This document shows, one piece after another, positions 1 through 12,119 of a stretch of DNA of 49,000 bases. The stretch comes from Glandiceps talaboti (lineage: Eukaryota > Hemichordata > Enteropneusta > Spengelidae), in assembly GCF_964340395.1 (NCBI RefSeq), contig NC_135566.1, forward strand, positions 11,846,001-11,895,000. Direction: 5' to 3'. The translations under genes were made by a program, and so were the position numbers. The notes below the pieces were generated by a model. That model ran no database searches. It was not told where the DNA came from and saw nothing but the letters and a program-made list of their open reading frames with translations. How positions within the stretch are numbered: the stretch's first letter is position 1; each line of letters opens with the position of its first letter.

Positions 1-203
1 TGAGAGCCAGTGTAGTACAGTGCCAGTGGCATGGACATTCTTAGGATTGTAAACCGTTTTTATCTTGACCTTGCTCAATATCTCCTATCGAATAGCACCC
101 CTAGTGGCCAAACTATACAATCTTTTGTTTTTTCCAAAAACTGAAATATGATATATTGATTGCATATGTACAGGGTATAAGTAGAACATGAAACAGCACT
201 TAC

Positions 204-3200
204 TTGTTCAGCAATGGCATCTCTAATTACCATATTGCTAATCTGACCCAGTAACTGTGACAATGATGCAAGAGTAGATGTTGCCGTAGCAACATTCTCT
301 ATCGTTCGAGACCTTATAAGGGAATCAAATTCCTGTTAACAAAAGTAAAATTACTGTTATGAATGTTTAATTTTTGTCAGTGTTCTTACAGATTTTACTG
401 ATCACAATTATTTCAGTATGTTTTGTCATTTTGGAAATTTACAAATATTTTGGAAATAGATGTTTGGAAAAATATCAAATTATTAGTGCATAACTCTTCT
501 TAAATTTTTGCGATTTTATTTTATTTTCAGGACGTTATTTGCTTCTGATTGTAGAAGATGCTTAATGACCTTTGACCTCCAAATATTGACTTTCTGAGTT
601 GGATGCAAAAAAAACCATACAGACTGTATGTATCGTTTTGTTTTCTAATAGTGACTGAGGGACATATGCACACAAACACCCCCACACAGACTGGGATATA
701 TACATAAACCGCCTTCCCCCTCCCACCACACACACACACCATTCATTGTTCCTTTTGAAATCAGTCTTGTCTTTGTAAAACGGTAAAATCTACACAGGAG
801 ACAATCGTAATCGGCATTCTTCTAAAACTGTTATTTAGTATTGCTTTAGCATTACCTACCCAATCAGTAATACCTGTGTTATCAGGTAGAGATACAGTGA
901 ATGGTGAATCTGCTCTCTGTATAAATCAAATAAAATACAGCCATAGTTAGAGGATTCGGTATTATTTATACTCAAAGACATAACTTTCTCATTGTGAGAT
1001 CAAGGTGATCATTAAACATACCAGTATGTTCTAGAAAATTGAACATTTCTATATCTATATTTCAAAAAGAGGACTCACTGTTGAAAAGATTACTGTTCAA
1101 GGTCACGTGGAGGGCAGCTGTAGATGTAGTAGTCAGAAACTACGATGGACCAATCAAATTAAAGACGAGACAGACATGTCTCCAAATTAACCTACTGCTC
1201 TGCTCAAGATAGGCAGATGTGGAACTCTGTCATCAAAAGGGTGACAAAGGGTCAGACATGACTACTACGATGATATTTCTATCAGCCAATAAGATGGCCC
1301 CAGCCTACCTTGCCTCTCCTCCTTGATATCCTAAATCTACATACCTGTTTTGGTACACCAACGAGAAGTCGTAGCTGGGACAGAAAGACTTCCATCACTT
1401 CTTTGATATCAACCTCCACTAATTCTGGTAAGGTTACATTGCCTTCAGGTTGTGCTGAGTTGTAGATCATAATACCACCCCATCGTGGACTTAGAAATGC
1501 ATTACTATTTACAGACTCACCTGTTAACACAAATTCAAATTTTTGAGTCTGTTTTGACTTGCACACATACAAATGTACTTCACTTCATGTATATATACAT
1601 AGTGGTATTTCAGTGATGAAAACAATTGTTATTTTCATTTCTTTATTTGTTTGGATGACACACCTTCTCAACATTGTTTGATTTTTGGTGTTGTTTTGCC
1701 ATTTTGTACAGCCTTATTTTTCTGTATTAAAGACTGTTTATAAATATTGCACATAAATTGGATCGAGTGGTTTAGAGAATTTTCTATAATAGCAAATATG
1801 ATGATGATGATGATGACGATGATGATGATGATGACGATGATGTGTGTGACACTAAATACACGTGGATGTCGCGACTCAATGAAACGATACAAAATATTCG
1901 AACACTTGAAACAGTCCAATCAAGCAGATTTCTACCTTTTGCAAGAAACGCACACCAGTGTAAATGAAGAAACCACCTGGCCCCTAGTATGGCGTGGAAA
2001 ATGTTTTCTATCCCATGGCACCAACAACAGTGGAGGCGTCGCAATTCTATTTCATCCGAACACAAAAATAGACATTATCAAAAAAACAGAAATTATCCCA
2101 GGCCACCTACTACACATCCATGTCAAAGTCAACGATACAGTTATCAATATAATAAACGTATATGCTCATACAAACGCCAAAGAACGATTACATTGCTTTG
2201 CTCGCCTTAACACAGTATTATCAAGTCTAAATGAAGATCTAATTATTCTAGGAGGCGATTTCAACTGCACCCTCAAGCCAGAACTCGATAGACTTCATTG
2301 CGCAGATTCAGACCGCCATACAGTCCGTGCCCTCAGTAACATCGTAAATAAATACAAACTTATTGACAGTTGGCGTTACTACCATGGAAACGATCGAAAC
2401 TACACTTGGCACAAAAATGAATCAAAAGCACGATTAGATCGGATCTATATAAACAAGTGGATGAAAACCCGAATCAAAACAGTCTCTATCCAGAACTCTA
2501 CACTCGCCTTCTCCGACCACTCTCTTGTAAAAGTGACAATATCACAGAAACAAATAAACAAACGAAGCCCACTCTGGTGTCTCAATACCGAAATCCTAAC
2601 ACATGAACAGTACCATGAAATCATTACGTATTTCTGGGTGAACTGGCAAAAGGAAAAGGTCAACTATAAGGATATACTCACCTGGTGGGAAATTGGAAAA
2701 CTGAAAATAAAATTGCTGACTCAACAATATTGCATATCAAAACGCAATGTACATAAACAGAAAATAGCTCAGCTGGAACGTGATACACAACACCTTGAAC
2801 AAAGATTGCATAATGACAATAGCCTAATCAATGAATATAATGAAAAGAAAAAAGTGCTGATTGAACTTGTCAATTACGAAAGTCGAGGAGCAGCTGTCCG
2901 GGCCCGGCATACAATTCTCAATGACAGTCAAGTTTCTAACAAATTCATGTTTGCCCTTGAACGAGAAAGAGGAAAAACTAGACCAATTGTACACCTCAAA
3001 CGTAACGACAATACAATCACTGAAGATCCAAAAGAAATCCGTGACATTATTTACAATTTCTACCAGGAACTATATACACCCGAACCAGTCGACCTAACAT
3101 CACAGAACACAATTCTCAATGATTTACCACAAATAAACGAAGAAGATCGCGAGTATCTGGATAGCGAAATAACTTTTGCAGAATTCACCCATGCAGTTAC

Positions 3201-5958
3201 TTTACTCTCAACAGATCGTTCCCCAGGAATAGATGGATTACCAAACGAATTCTACAAAACATTCTGGTCGCTAATAGGAAAAGACGTGCACTCTGTACTC
3301 ACCAAATCACTCAAAAACGGCCAACTGCCACTTTCATGCCGTAGAGCCATTATAAGTCTGCATCCAAAAAAGGGGGACAATACCAGAGTTAAAAACTGGA
3401 GACCCATAAGCCTGTTATGCAGTGATTATAAAATTCTTGTAAAAACACTCTCACTACGACTCCGTTCAGTCATCTCAACAATCATACACAAAGACCAAAC
3501 TTGTGGCATTCCAGGTCGACTGATCTTCGACAACATCCATTTACTTCGAGACAGCATTTCTCTTGCCAACGAAAACAATACCTCGCTTGGAATCCTCGCC
3601 CTTGACCAAGAAAAGGCATTCGATCGCGTCCACCACGGCTACCTGCAAAAAACACTTGAATCATTCGGATTTGGACCTCGTTTCACAAATTTCATCAAAG
3701 TCATATATACAGACATTCAATCTCTCATTCGCATCAACAGTACACTAACAGCCCCTTTAAACATTAAACGGGGAATTAGACAAGGATGCTCTCTCTCAGG
3801 ACAACTCTACATAATTGCCCTCGAACCACTCCTACACAAAATAAGAAACGCAAGCGGTATCACAGGACTATCAATACCCGTCATTCCAAATCACACTTCA
3901 TATCTGTCAGCCTACGCGGATGACGTTGAAATCTTGCAAACCAAAGACGAAGACTTCCACAGATTAAAAACATGTCTCTCCGAATACGAAAAGGCCTCTA
4001 ATGCCAAAGTAAACTATGAAAAATCTGAAGGACTGTGGGTAGGGAACTGGCGCCAACGAATTGATAACCCACTTGGAATAAAGTGGAACCCAAATGGACT
4101 TAAACTTCTAGGTGTATACCTAGGAAACAGCGAACAATATAATCAAAAGAACTGGACCGATCTAATCGACATCACAGAAAGTAAAATTAAGAAATGGTCG
4201 GCGTATGCCCCATGCATGTCATACCAGAAAAGAGTGCTCATCATAAACCAGATCATCTCATCCAAACTTCTCCACAGACTTAACTGCACTACTCCAAGTA
4301 AAGACACTGTTTCATATATTCAAACTCAGTTCTTACGCTTTGTCTGGCAAGGTCGTCACTGGATTCCGATCGAAACAATGTGCTTACCACTTTCCAAGGG
4401 CGGACAAGGACTTACCCACCTTTCAACCCGCCTAACCTCACTACGCCTCGGACACATCCAACGATACCTCTACCACGATCATCTTCACCCATGCTTTTCA
4501 TTCATGGACTACTTCCTCAACAAAGTTGGCAACCTACACTACAAAAAGCAACTATTCCTCACAACCGGCGTAACTCTTAACAAAACACGTATACCAAAAT
4601 TCTATATCGAATTGCTACATTGTTGAAACGCAATAGACAAGATCCGAAAAGGAGAACCAGAAACCTTTTCAGATATTCTAAACGAGCCGCTGTTCTATAA
4701 CCCACTTATACTACACCCATTACGTTCGTCGCCATTCTCATTGACCCACTTCATAGACGCAGGCATTACAACAATAAAAGACCTCATCAATACAGAAGAA
4801 AAACGTTGGCTAACCTCACACGACCTCAAGGACACTGTAAACATTAGATCCGAACGCATCTTAAATCTCACAATCAAAACTGTTCAACAGGCAATACCAA
4901 TCAAACTGAAAACAATAATTCACAACCACTTGGAAGACTCCCTACATGTAAATGTTGTAAATACACAGTATTCAATTGAACTCCATCATTCACCGGAACT
5001 CAACCTGGCACTGTATAAACTGGAAAAAGGTGCCATTTATAAATACCTGATCTTGGCACAACACGCATTAAAGCTACCGACCAGATTAGATACCGTATGG
5101 AGAGATATCCTCAGTCTACCAGATTCCATAAAACCCAATTTCAAAGCTTGCTATTACCCACCAACAATACAAAGAGAGGGAGACCTACAATGGCGTATCA
5201 TGCACGGTGCATACACAACTGGTACATTCTTGCACAACGCGGGCTTCCGACCAGACTCAAACTGCCCACTTTGTGAAGAACAAGATTCCCTATCTCACAT
5301 TTTCCTGGATTGCTTACATATTCAACAGCTTCTAGACTTTATAACTACAATCTCATCACATCTTACCAACGACAATCAAACTACACCAGCGTCATGGTTC
5401 TTCATAAACCCACCCAAGAAAAACAGCACCTTTATCAGCAAAAATGCCCTTCTTCTATTCGTCCACATCACATCTACAGCGAAGCTATCGATCCATCTTG
5501 CCAGAAGAAATAAAACCAACGACGTAACACCCATTGACCCACTAGAAATATTCAAAACACGAATTCGCACCAGACTACTGATTGAATTTGAACATTACAA
5601 ACTTAAGGAACAATTAACGATATTCAACTCAACTTGGAGCATCAACAACGCCATCTGCAGCGTATCAAATGGACAATTACATTTAGAATTTTAGCACTGA
5701 TTTACTTAACTTAAACATGTCACAGTAACCCCAACAACATCTATTTTGAACCCATATATAAACTACGTACGTTATGAATAATGAAAACATGTAAATAGTG
5801 TATTTGTACATTGACAAGATTCGTACTTTGCTGAACTGTATAATTGTAAATATTTTAACACTTCACTGTAAATAGGGCAAATACGAATAAATGTCCCATT
5901 GAAAAGATGATGACGATGATGACGACGACGACGATGGCGACAGCGATGGCGACGGTGG

Positions 5959-6019
<61 letters not shown>

Positions 6020-7454
6020 AATCGTGATGACACTGATGATGGCACTTTTCTTTTGTATATTTGAATTACAAATTCTTAACCCTACTTTACAACCAAACAT
6101 ACAGACAAGATTGAGATAAAGTGTATAGTTACCTTTCTCATTTAGTATATACAATGGGGAGTGATATCTAGTCGGTACATACACCAAGAAATTCAATGTT
6201 GGATTGGTAGAAACATGGGAACCTGAAAACAAAAAATAGCATTGATGGCATTGTAGCACAACTGCACAGTTTGGGGCAAAGATTGGCTTGTAGTAGCTCT
6301 GAACTCGGAGCATAAATAATTTACTAAAGTATATTTCAGCTGAATCACTCAACCTTCTTCTGCTATTATTGTACACGACTTTGGACTTAGTAAATGGTGT
6401 CTCACATTGTCATCACAAGGTTGTTTTATCAAATTTAAAAATCCAATATAAATACCTAATTCTCATCCATATGGCCACTTCAACCTTGTAAAACTTTGGT
6501 TACTACTAGGAAGTCTATATAATAATACAGTAAACACTGGGTATTTGGTTTTGTAGCAGGGTTATATATGGTCAATTGATTGTGATATAGTTACCTAGCT
6601 TAGCTTCCACTGGGTTGATTAAATGTGGTAGTACATCAGATTTCAGTACAAATCTGTCTGTGTTTTCATCTCTGACAGGACTCACTGCCAATTGCATGTA
6701 ATATAGAACTTGGGAATTTACGGTGAATTCTGCAAACTCTGACAGTTGCTTCAGGAATGGGTCTAGAAAACCTAGTAGAAAATAGACATACGGGATTAGT
6801 TAACGAGGTTAATTGATATAAATTGTAACACAATTGTTGCATGTGTCTGTCTGTGATCTATTGAATAAGGACTACCAGGTACATTACAGACACCATGCAT
6901 CCCTGTAAAAATTTGACAAAACAAAACAAAAACATGCATCACATCAGACTGATATAAGCGTTGTGTCAAAGTCCATCAGAGGCACCCTCTGTTGTCTTTG
7001 TATCCATTACCCTGTTTGCCTTTACCTTATTTGTCTTTGCATGAAGCTCACTTCGTTTGAGTAAAATGCATTAGTTATAGTATTTCATTAGTCATATTTC
7101 AAGAAATATAAACAATGCAATTATATAGACTTACTTTTAATACCATCAGCAATATCCCAGCTAGCGATCACTAATTCAGGATTAGGGTTTAGTAATGTAA
7201 ACGTTAATTCATACCCTGGTGTTGACCTTAATGACCTCATACTCTCAACGTCAGCCTGTAAGTTAAAATTTAAAAAAAAAACATTACTGTACATTATGTT
7301 TACAAAAAATGTGTTAATGAAAATGTTCGCTGATATATTTCAAATCTGAAATGAATCATGTGATAACTTTGGTAATAGTCACACTTTCACTCCCCATTGC
7401 TGTTGACATGCTAATCCTCACCATAAATGGTAGCCAGACAGACAGACAGACAGA

Positions 7455-7493
<39 letters not shown>

Positions 7494-10400
7494 ACAGACA
7501 GACAGACAGACAGACAGACAGTGAGACAGACAGAAAGAAAGACTTGCCCTGTATACTCTATTCCACATGACCTAAAACTATTCTCTTCATTAATGTTATT
7601 TTTGTATTGAAAGATGTCAAATTGCCCACAAGAGGGCAGTATATATAAATGCATTCTGAGGGTCACTATACTGTCTGAATTTCAAGTGAATTAAGACAGT
7701 GTATTTTCATTCCCCTCTTACCCTCCCAACTATCAATCAATGACACATTTCATTAAAAATGAAAGCATTCCAAATACTGAACTAATATCTCAAGTCTCAG
7801 GAATATCGTGCATGTATTCCCTACAATTCTTCACAGACAATCCTTGTCTGCGAGTTTATGGGTTACATCTTATTATGCGACAACACTTTCCGTTCAATTC
7901 TCTTTTTTTTTTTTGCTTTCATTGATCAATAATATCATATACTTACATCTGTATGTTTAACACCAGTAGCTGTACCATGAGTTTTAGCTAACAGAGCTTC
8001 ATGTACAAACTGTTCTTTCACCACCTGGCTAGTCAGCAGTGCTGCTGCTCTCAAATCTGAAACAAAGAAAGAATTGGTTCGTAAGTTTAAGAGAAAGATC
8101 ACAGTTTGTTTTCAAACGATTGTTGATTCTTGTAAACTAATGTAGTGTTTTACCAACTAAAGGGAATGAACTGTGCTAGCACTGTCTTGCCACCCAGGCC
8201 GCTGTGCTTGGCTGGGTTCTGACATAGCTCAAAGGTGATCTACCATCATTGTAATTTATTATACAGTAATATTTCTACATGAAGAGAAATGCTTCATCCC
8301 AAAGTTCATTCTACAACTGAATATCAGTAAAGTTACCTACCTTCACCAGAGACAAACGCATGTCTATGTTTTCCCACATAAACCTTAGACGAAGTAAATA
8401 AGTGGTCACGATTTGAAACTATATAGACAAGTATAGACCCAACTGTAGATCCTTGATCAAGACTTTTGATATCCGAGTCTAAATCTGTTGAAATCAAAAC
8501 AAAACAAACTAGGGTTTGAGGCAAAGCAGACTGGAAGGAGGTTGTCAATGAAAACTCACACAAATTCCTGATACATGTAATCACAAACAACAGGAATTGC
8601 ATTTTATATGGCTGACATGGTGATGCTCTAGGGACAAAGATAGTCAGATAGTCAGAAGTTTTGGAACCTTTTTAGTTGAGTTTGTTGAAACCTTTCATTT
8701 TGTTTTTTTTAATGAATAAAATACATACAGTGGGTCACAGTTAACCAATTTTTGGAGTAAGTTTGTAAAATTTTTAATAGGGAGGGCAAAAATATCATCC
8801 TAGTTGACAAAAAGTCACTTTATATCATGAAGTATAGCCGATTTTTTTTCATCAAGTGTAGAATTCACAATATGACAGTGGCAAGCAAGGTTTCTGCTTA
8901 CTAAGATAGGCACAAACTAACCTTTTGTTACAACAGTGGAAACCAAGCTATTGGCTTACTAAGATAGGCACAAACTAACCTTTTGTTACAATAGTGGAAC
9001 CAAGCTTACTGAGATAGACACAAACTAAAACTTTTGTTGTGATATGTTGATATAAACTATTGGTCAAATTATACTCTCAGTAGGCTGGCATTTCTGATAG
9101 CTAGTTTTTCTAGAGTGGCCACACACTGTCTTGATTACGTGGTGATTATATCCACATAACAGAGGTGCTAGGCACTGTTATCACCCACTTGTGTAATCTA
9201 CCACATACAACAACAACAGCTTTAGTTTGTGTCTATCTTAGTTAGTCAAAACCTTGTTTGCCACTGTAGTATCCAATATTCAAATTCTCACCTCTCAATG
9301 TTGATTTGATTTGAAATACATCTTTTTCTCTTTTGTTTGCATCTCTGACTTCAAAATCATAGTGTACAGATAACTTAGAGTAGCGTCCACTATAGTCTGT
9401 TAACAAAACAAATCATCAACCATGTCAAATAATAGCATATATAAATTTTTCGTATGAGTCACATTTTGGCAAGCTCCTACGCTTTGTTACTCGTAACTAT
9501 CAGCCTTCATCAGTTCTGCTTCTGGTTGAATGCTTCAAGGTAACATTGCAATCAGTGGTGACCATATTGGATTCGTTATGGCTGTCAACAAATAAATGTA
9601 TAGTCATGTACATTTTACTGTAATTCTACTTTGAACATGATTGTGTAATCTGTCATAGTTTATTTGAATTTGCGAAGTATTCACATGGATGCATTCAAAT
9701 CTAAACAGACGAACATGTATCTCTGAAAAATTCGAAAATCAAGGAAACACAGACAACTTGTCTCTGTTCATTCTGGCAAATGTATGGATGGTCACAGTTG
9801 ACTTATAAATATCCCATAGAGACTAATCATGAATGTTTCATCCACTATCCTGTAAATACTTCAACTAAGCAAAGTAAGCTAGGATGAGACTGTATAACCA
9901 TTTTTCTTCAGTTCAGTTGTGAAATCACTTGTAGCAAAGACCAACTTATCAAAAAGAAAAACAGAACAAGGTCAAGGGCAAAATTGGATCAAAGCAAGTC
10001 CTCGGTTGAATACAATTAAAACTGGTTGATGATTCAGAACAAGGTCCAACAAAGGGCAAAATTGGATCAAAACAAGTCCTCGGTTGAATACAATTAAAAT
10101 CGGTTGATGTTTCAGTGTTAACCCTTCAAAGACCGGATGTGAGTCCCTCCCACTATTGAAAGTGTAGGATTTGATTTTGAATGCACAATTCATATTATAT
10201 GATTCCAAATTAGTTTTGTTTAAAATCTTTGTTTGTTATTTTCATACCTGACACAAGTGAGTAGTCTAAATGTGCCTCTAGAAGATTCACATGACTTTGT
10301 GTTGTACTGTCACCAACAAGTACTACTGTTACAGGAATCTTACAAGATGTCTGGAGAAAAAAACAAACAAGAACGGTTACAGGAATCTTACAAGATGTCT

Positions 10401-12119
10401 GGAGAAAAAAACAAACAAGAACGGTTACAGGAATCTTACAAGATGTCTGGAGAAAAAAACAAACAAGAACGGTTACAGGAATCTTACAAGATGCCTGGAG
10501 AGAAAAAAACAAACAAGAACGGTTACAGGAATCTTACAAGATGTCTGGAGAAAGAAGAAAGAAAACGAGAACAAGAATCTTACAAGATATCTGGAAAGTA
10601 AACACGAAAGGTTAAAGGAATCTTACAAGATGTCTGGAGAAAAAGAACAAGAAAGCGAGAACAGTTACAAAAATATAAGTTATCTTACAAGGTGTTTTGA
10701 GAAATAAGAAGACAATATGACACACATATACAGTTGAATGACTTACCTGTAAGTTTTCAAGGTCTGTTATATGACCATAAGGCAGAGTAGCTCTGTATGT
10801 TGTTGTTGTTCTCCACCATACAGGTATACCAATAAATAAACACACAAATGCTATACTTAAAGCTGCATAGGCTTGTACTCGGGATTGCTCTGTAGATGAC
10901 AGGGACATACAAACATATAAGATCAATTAAAAAAAAAATAGTGTGTTTCCGATAACCTGACCGACCCTAGTTTTTTAAGCCACGACATTGACCTTGAACA
11001 TCTTTTAACATGCAAAAATGTAAACTTATGACAATTTACTTCCATTTCCCCTGTAAATTTTCGTTCAAAAGTATCTTTGGTTATTTTTTCAAAAAACACA
11101 TTCCAGAGAGAAACAATGTCATTTCAATCTATAACAACACAGTCTGCATATTGTGTTTGTCTACTTCTGAATCACATAATTGTCTTCATTTACTTCTTTT
11201 ACACCTCATAAACTGTAATATAAGTATTGTAACCAACAACTATCTTGTCTTTGGGTTGAGTAATTAACAAAAATAAAATGTAAAATAAAAATAAAATAAC
11301 GACATACCTACCCTAATTTCTGAAGTCATGTTTAATATCGTAAACAAATATATCTTTTATTTTTGCCTTATATTAATTACAGTGAGCTGTAAACTGGGTT
11401 TTCATAACTGTTTGGAAGTGTTTTAGCTGTTATTAATATGGTCTACGTCCATCATATCGCATATATTCAGGTATGTAGCTAATTTAAATGTAGCTGATAA
11501 AACTGGCAAAATAGCTGGTAATACCTATTAGGGAAACCCATGAATTGGCCCAATTATGAATATTTAATGGTTGAAATAAACAATTCCACAAAAAAGTATC
11601 CGGCTAGTAATTGTGGAGTACTGTAGTACAGTTGTTTTTGCCGGCCTACGTCATATCTCTGTGTAAGTTATTGAGCTCGAGGAATAACAACAAATTTTGA
11701 GAATGAAAAAATACAGAGTAAAGTATACCCGGACTCTATGTAGCAGTTGGGAGCTAATTTGTGTTTTCAGTCAATACTAGTTATCGACTTGGAGCAGTAG
11801 TTGAGGCCTAATTTTATATTGGGCAACCTAGTCTTGTTTTTCGGCAGTAGTACTAATACTATAGTAGTAGTACTAATATAGTACTATTAGTAGTACATGC
11901 ATTTTGCTTTTCCATGGTTAGCCGGGGATCCTAAAAAGAAGACATCGCGATTGCGCACGAATATTTTCGGCCGAGTGAAGTAAAGCAATGGGAAAATTGA
12001 AAGAGCAGTTGATTGCGAAAAATAAATCAATGGCTGACTTTTGATTTGAATTCAGAAGCATCTGTAGTTTACATGCAGAGACACCAACCTTCTTTTTCTT
12101 GTTCATCCATCGCCGCCAT
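204..12119 (-). CDS. PIGS: PIGS, GPI transamidase subunit (3' end off window)
   Basis: PIGS is an ER-membrane subunit of the GPI transamidase, which attaches GPI anchors to proteins. Twelve coding exons are readable, in transcript order: 12119-12089, 10889-10747, 10350-10248, 9396-9292, 8484-8341, 8056-7947, 7255-7135, 6771-6595, 6222-6133, 1520-1345, 916-860, 332-204. All have GT/AG borders and matching phase, giving 462 codons. Family landmarks in order: an N-terminal transmembrane segment at about residues 17-36 followed by [65 protein letters not shown]; and [12 protein letters not shown]. Known PIGS proteins are about 555 aa with a second, C-terminal membrane helix; that part is off the left edge. 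The start is the first of two ATGs four codons apart. Oddities: a LINE in intron 9 and a minisatellite over the exon 3 acceptor. Identification is secure; single exon edges were placed by eye. Confidence 0.93.
1747..5694 (+). pseudogene. LINE endonuclease-reverse transcriptase ORF with one in-frame stop
   Basis: The frame is open for 959 codons, meets TGA at 4624-4626, then continues in the same frame to TAG at 5692-5694. Nothing is shifted: the sequence between the stop and the next in-frame stretch (4627-4740) still reads as LINE protein. The first 17 codons (1747-1797) precede the microsatellite and belong to the host intron. The ATG run at 1798-1842 comes from the microsatellite. The endonuclease residues N, E, D, N, D and H and the reverse transcriptase YADD are present. 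This is a young or lightly decayed copy, disabled by one visible nonsense codon that removes the zinc-knuckle C-terminus. Confidence 0.85.
1797..1842. repeat. (ATG/ACG)n microsatellite at LINE 5' end
   Basis: About 15 GAT-type triplets with two GAC variants lie immediately before the first LINE codons. The same triplet repeat, with the same GAC variant, resumes directly after the LINE 3' end. This fits insertion into a GAT microsatellite. Confidence 0.9.
1843..5905 (+). mobile_element. APE/RT non-LTR retrotransposon (LINE, Tx1/L1-like), 5'-truncated
   Basis: The element lies in PIGS intron 9, antisense to the gene. One reading frame runs from 1747 to 5694 apart from a single TGA at 4624-4626. 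Domains in order: an APE endonuclease (start LNTRG near 1855, QETH, GGDFN near 2251, SDH near 2512); a reverse transcriptase with SPGIDG near 3219, [13 protein letters not shown], and catalytic YADD at 3913-3924; and a C-terminal CX2CX7HX4C zinc-knuckle-like motif at 5263-5313. About 200 bp of 3' UTR follow. No ORF1 is present. The left edge falls directly before the first endonuclease strand, so the copy appears 5'-truncated. The GNCTL/RWRI-type motifs and overall order fit the L1/Tx1 group, several members of which are target-specific. Both ends abut GAT/GAC microsatellite. The clade name is an inference; the element type is certain. Confidence 0.93.
5906..6029. repeat. (GAT)n microsatellite at LINE 3' end
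   Basis: This is a GAT/GAC/GGC triplet tract with a long pure GAT core (about 5960-6018). It begins directly after the LINE 3' UTR (last LINE bases about 5905) with no poly(A) tail between. Confidence 0.9.
6420..6485. repeat. Fragment of foldback repeat (CATATGGCCA family)
   Basis: The sequence resembles one arm of the foldback elements at 22843 and 46609, including the TCCATATGGCCA terminus. It lies in PIGS intron 8; no second arm is seen. Confidence 0.55.
7437..7526. repeat. (CAGA)n-(GCCA)n-(CAGA)n microsatellite
   Basis: Compound tetranucleotide tract in PIGS intron 6: CAGA units surround a block of about eight GCCA units. The open frames across it are composition artefacts. Confidence 0.9.
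8873..9269. mobile_element. Short inverted-repeat element, possibly Tc1/mariner-type MITE
   Basis: The left end (CAGTGGCAAGCAAGG, 8876) and right end (CCTTGTTTGCCACTG, ending 9266) are inverted copies. The similarity extends about 45 bp inward through a segment containing AAGATAG(G/A)CACAAACTAA. TA dinucleotides sit just outside both ends (8871-8872 and 9270-9271), as in TA-target transposons. The left arm carries an internal tandem duplication of about 57 bp. It has no coding capacity and lies in PIGS intron 4. Superfamily assignment is tentative. Confidence 0.55.
9964..10113. repeat. Two tandem copies of a ~70-bp unit
   Basis: The segment containing GGGCAAAATTGGATCAAA and the following CAAGTCCTCGGTTGAATAC appears twice, at about 9973 and 10054, in PIGS intron 3. 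Confidence 0.8.
10328..10705. repeat. 48-bp minisatellite spanning the PIGS exon 3 splice acceptor
   Basis: Units start at 10328, 10376, 10424, 10472 (50 bp long) and 10522, followed by two or three degraded copies to about 10705. On the minus strand each unit carries a pyrimidine tract ending in CTCCAG, then ACATCTTGTAAGATTCCTGT, which is the start of PIGS exon 3. Possible acceptors therefore give exon starts at 10350, 10398, 10446 and 10494 (this one reads GCATCT). The 48-bp unit preserves phase 0 and the frame stays open across the first four. Confidence 0.92.
10935..11330. repeat. Diverged relative of the GGCCTAA MITE family
   Basis: The motif TTTCCGATAACCTGACCGAC near 10949 and CATACCTACCCTAATTTCTG near 11305 resemble the two ends of the element at 13883-14179. 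The interior does not align clearly by eye. It lies in PIGS intron 1. Confidence 0.3.

Noticed and set aside
1-203. Possible last PIGS exon at the left edge
   Set aside because: No frame resembling the PIGS C-terminal membrane segment is present; this appears to be intron, and the remaining exon(s) lie outside.
5855-6376. 173-codon minus-strand frame with long Ile run
   Set aside because: It combines PIGS exon 9 with read-through of the GAT microsatellite; only 6222-6133 is coding.
10233-10707. Plus-strand open frames of 122-138 codons with repeated [16 protein letters not shown]-type blocks
   Set aside because: They arise from the 48-bp minisatellite, whose length is a multiple of three. 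The opposite strand carries the real PIGS exon.
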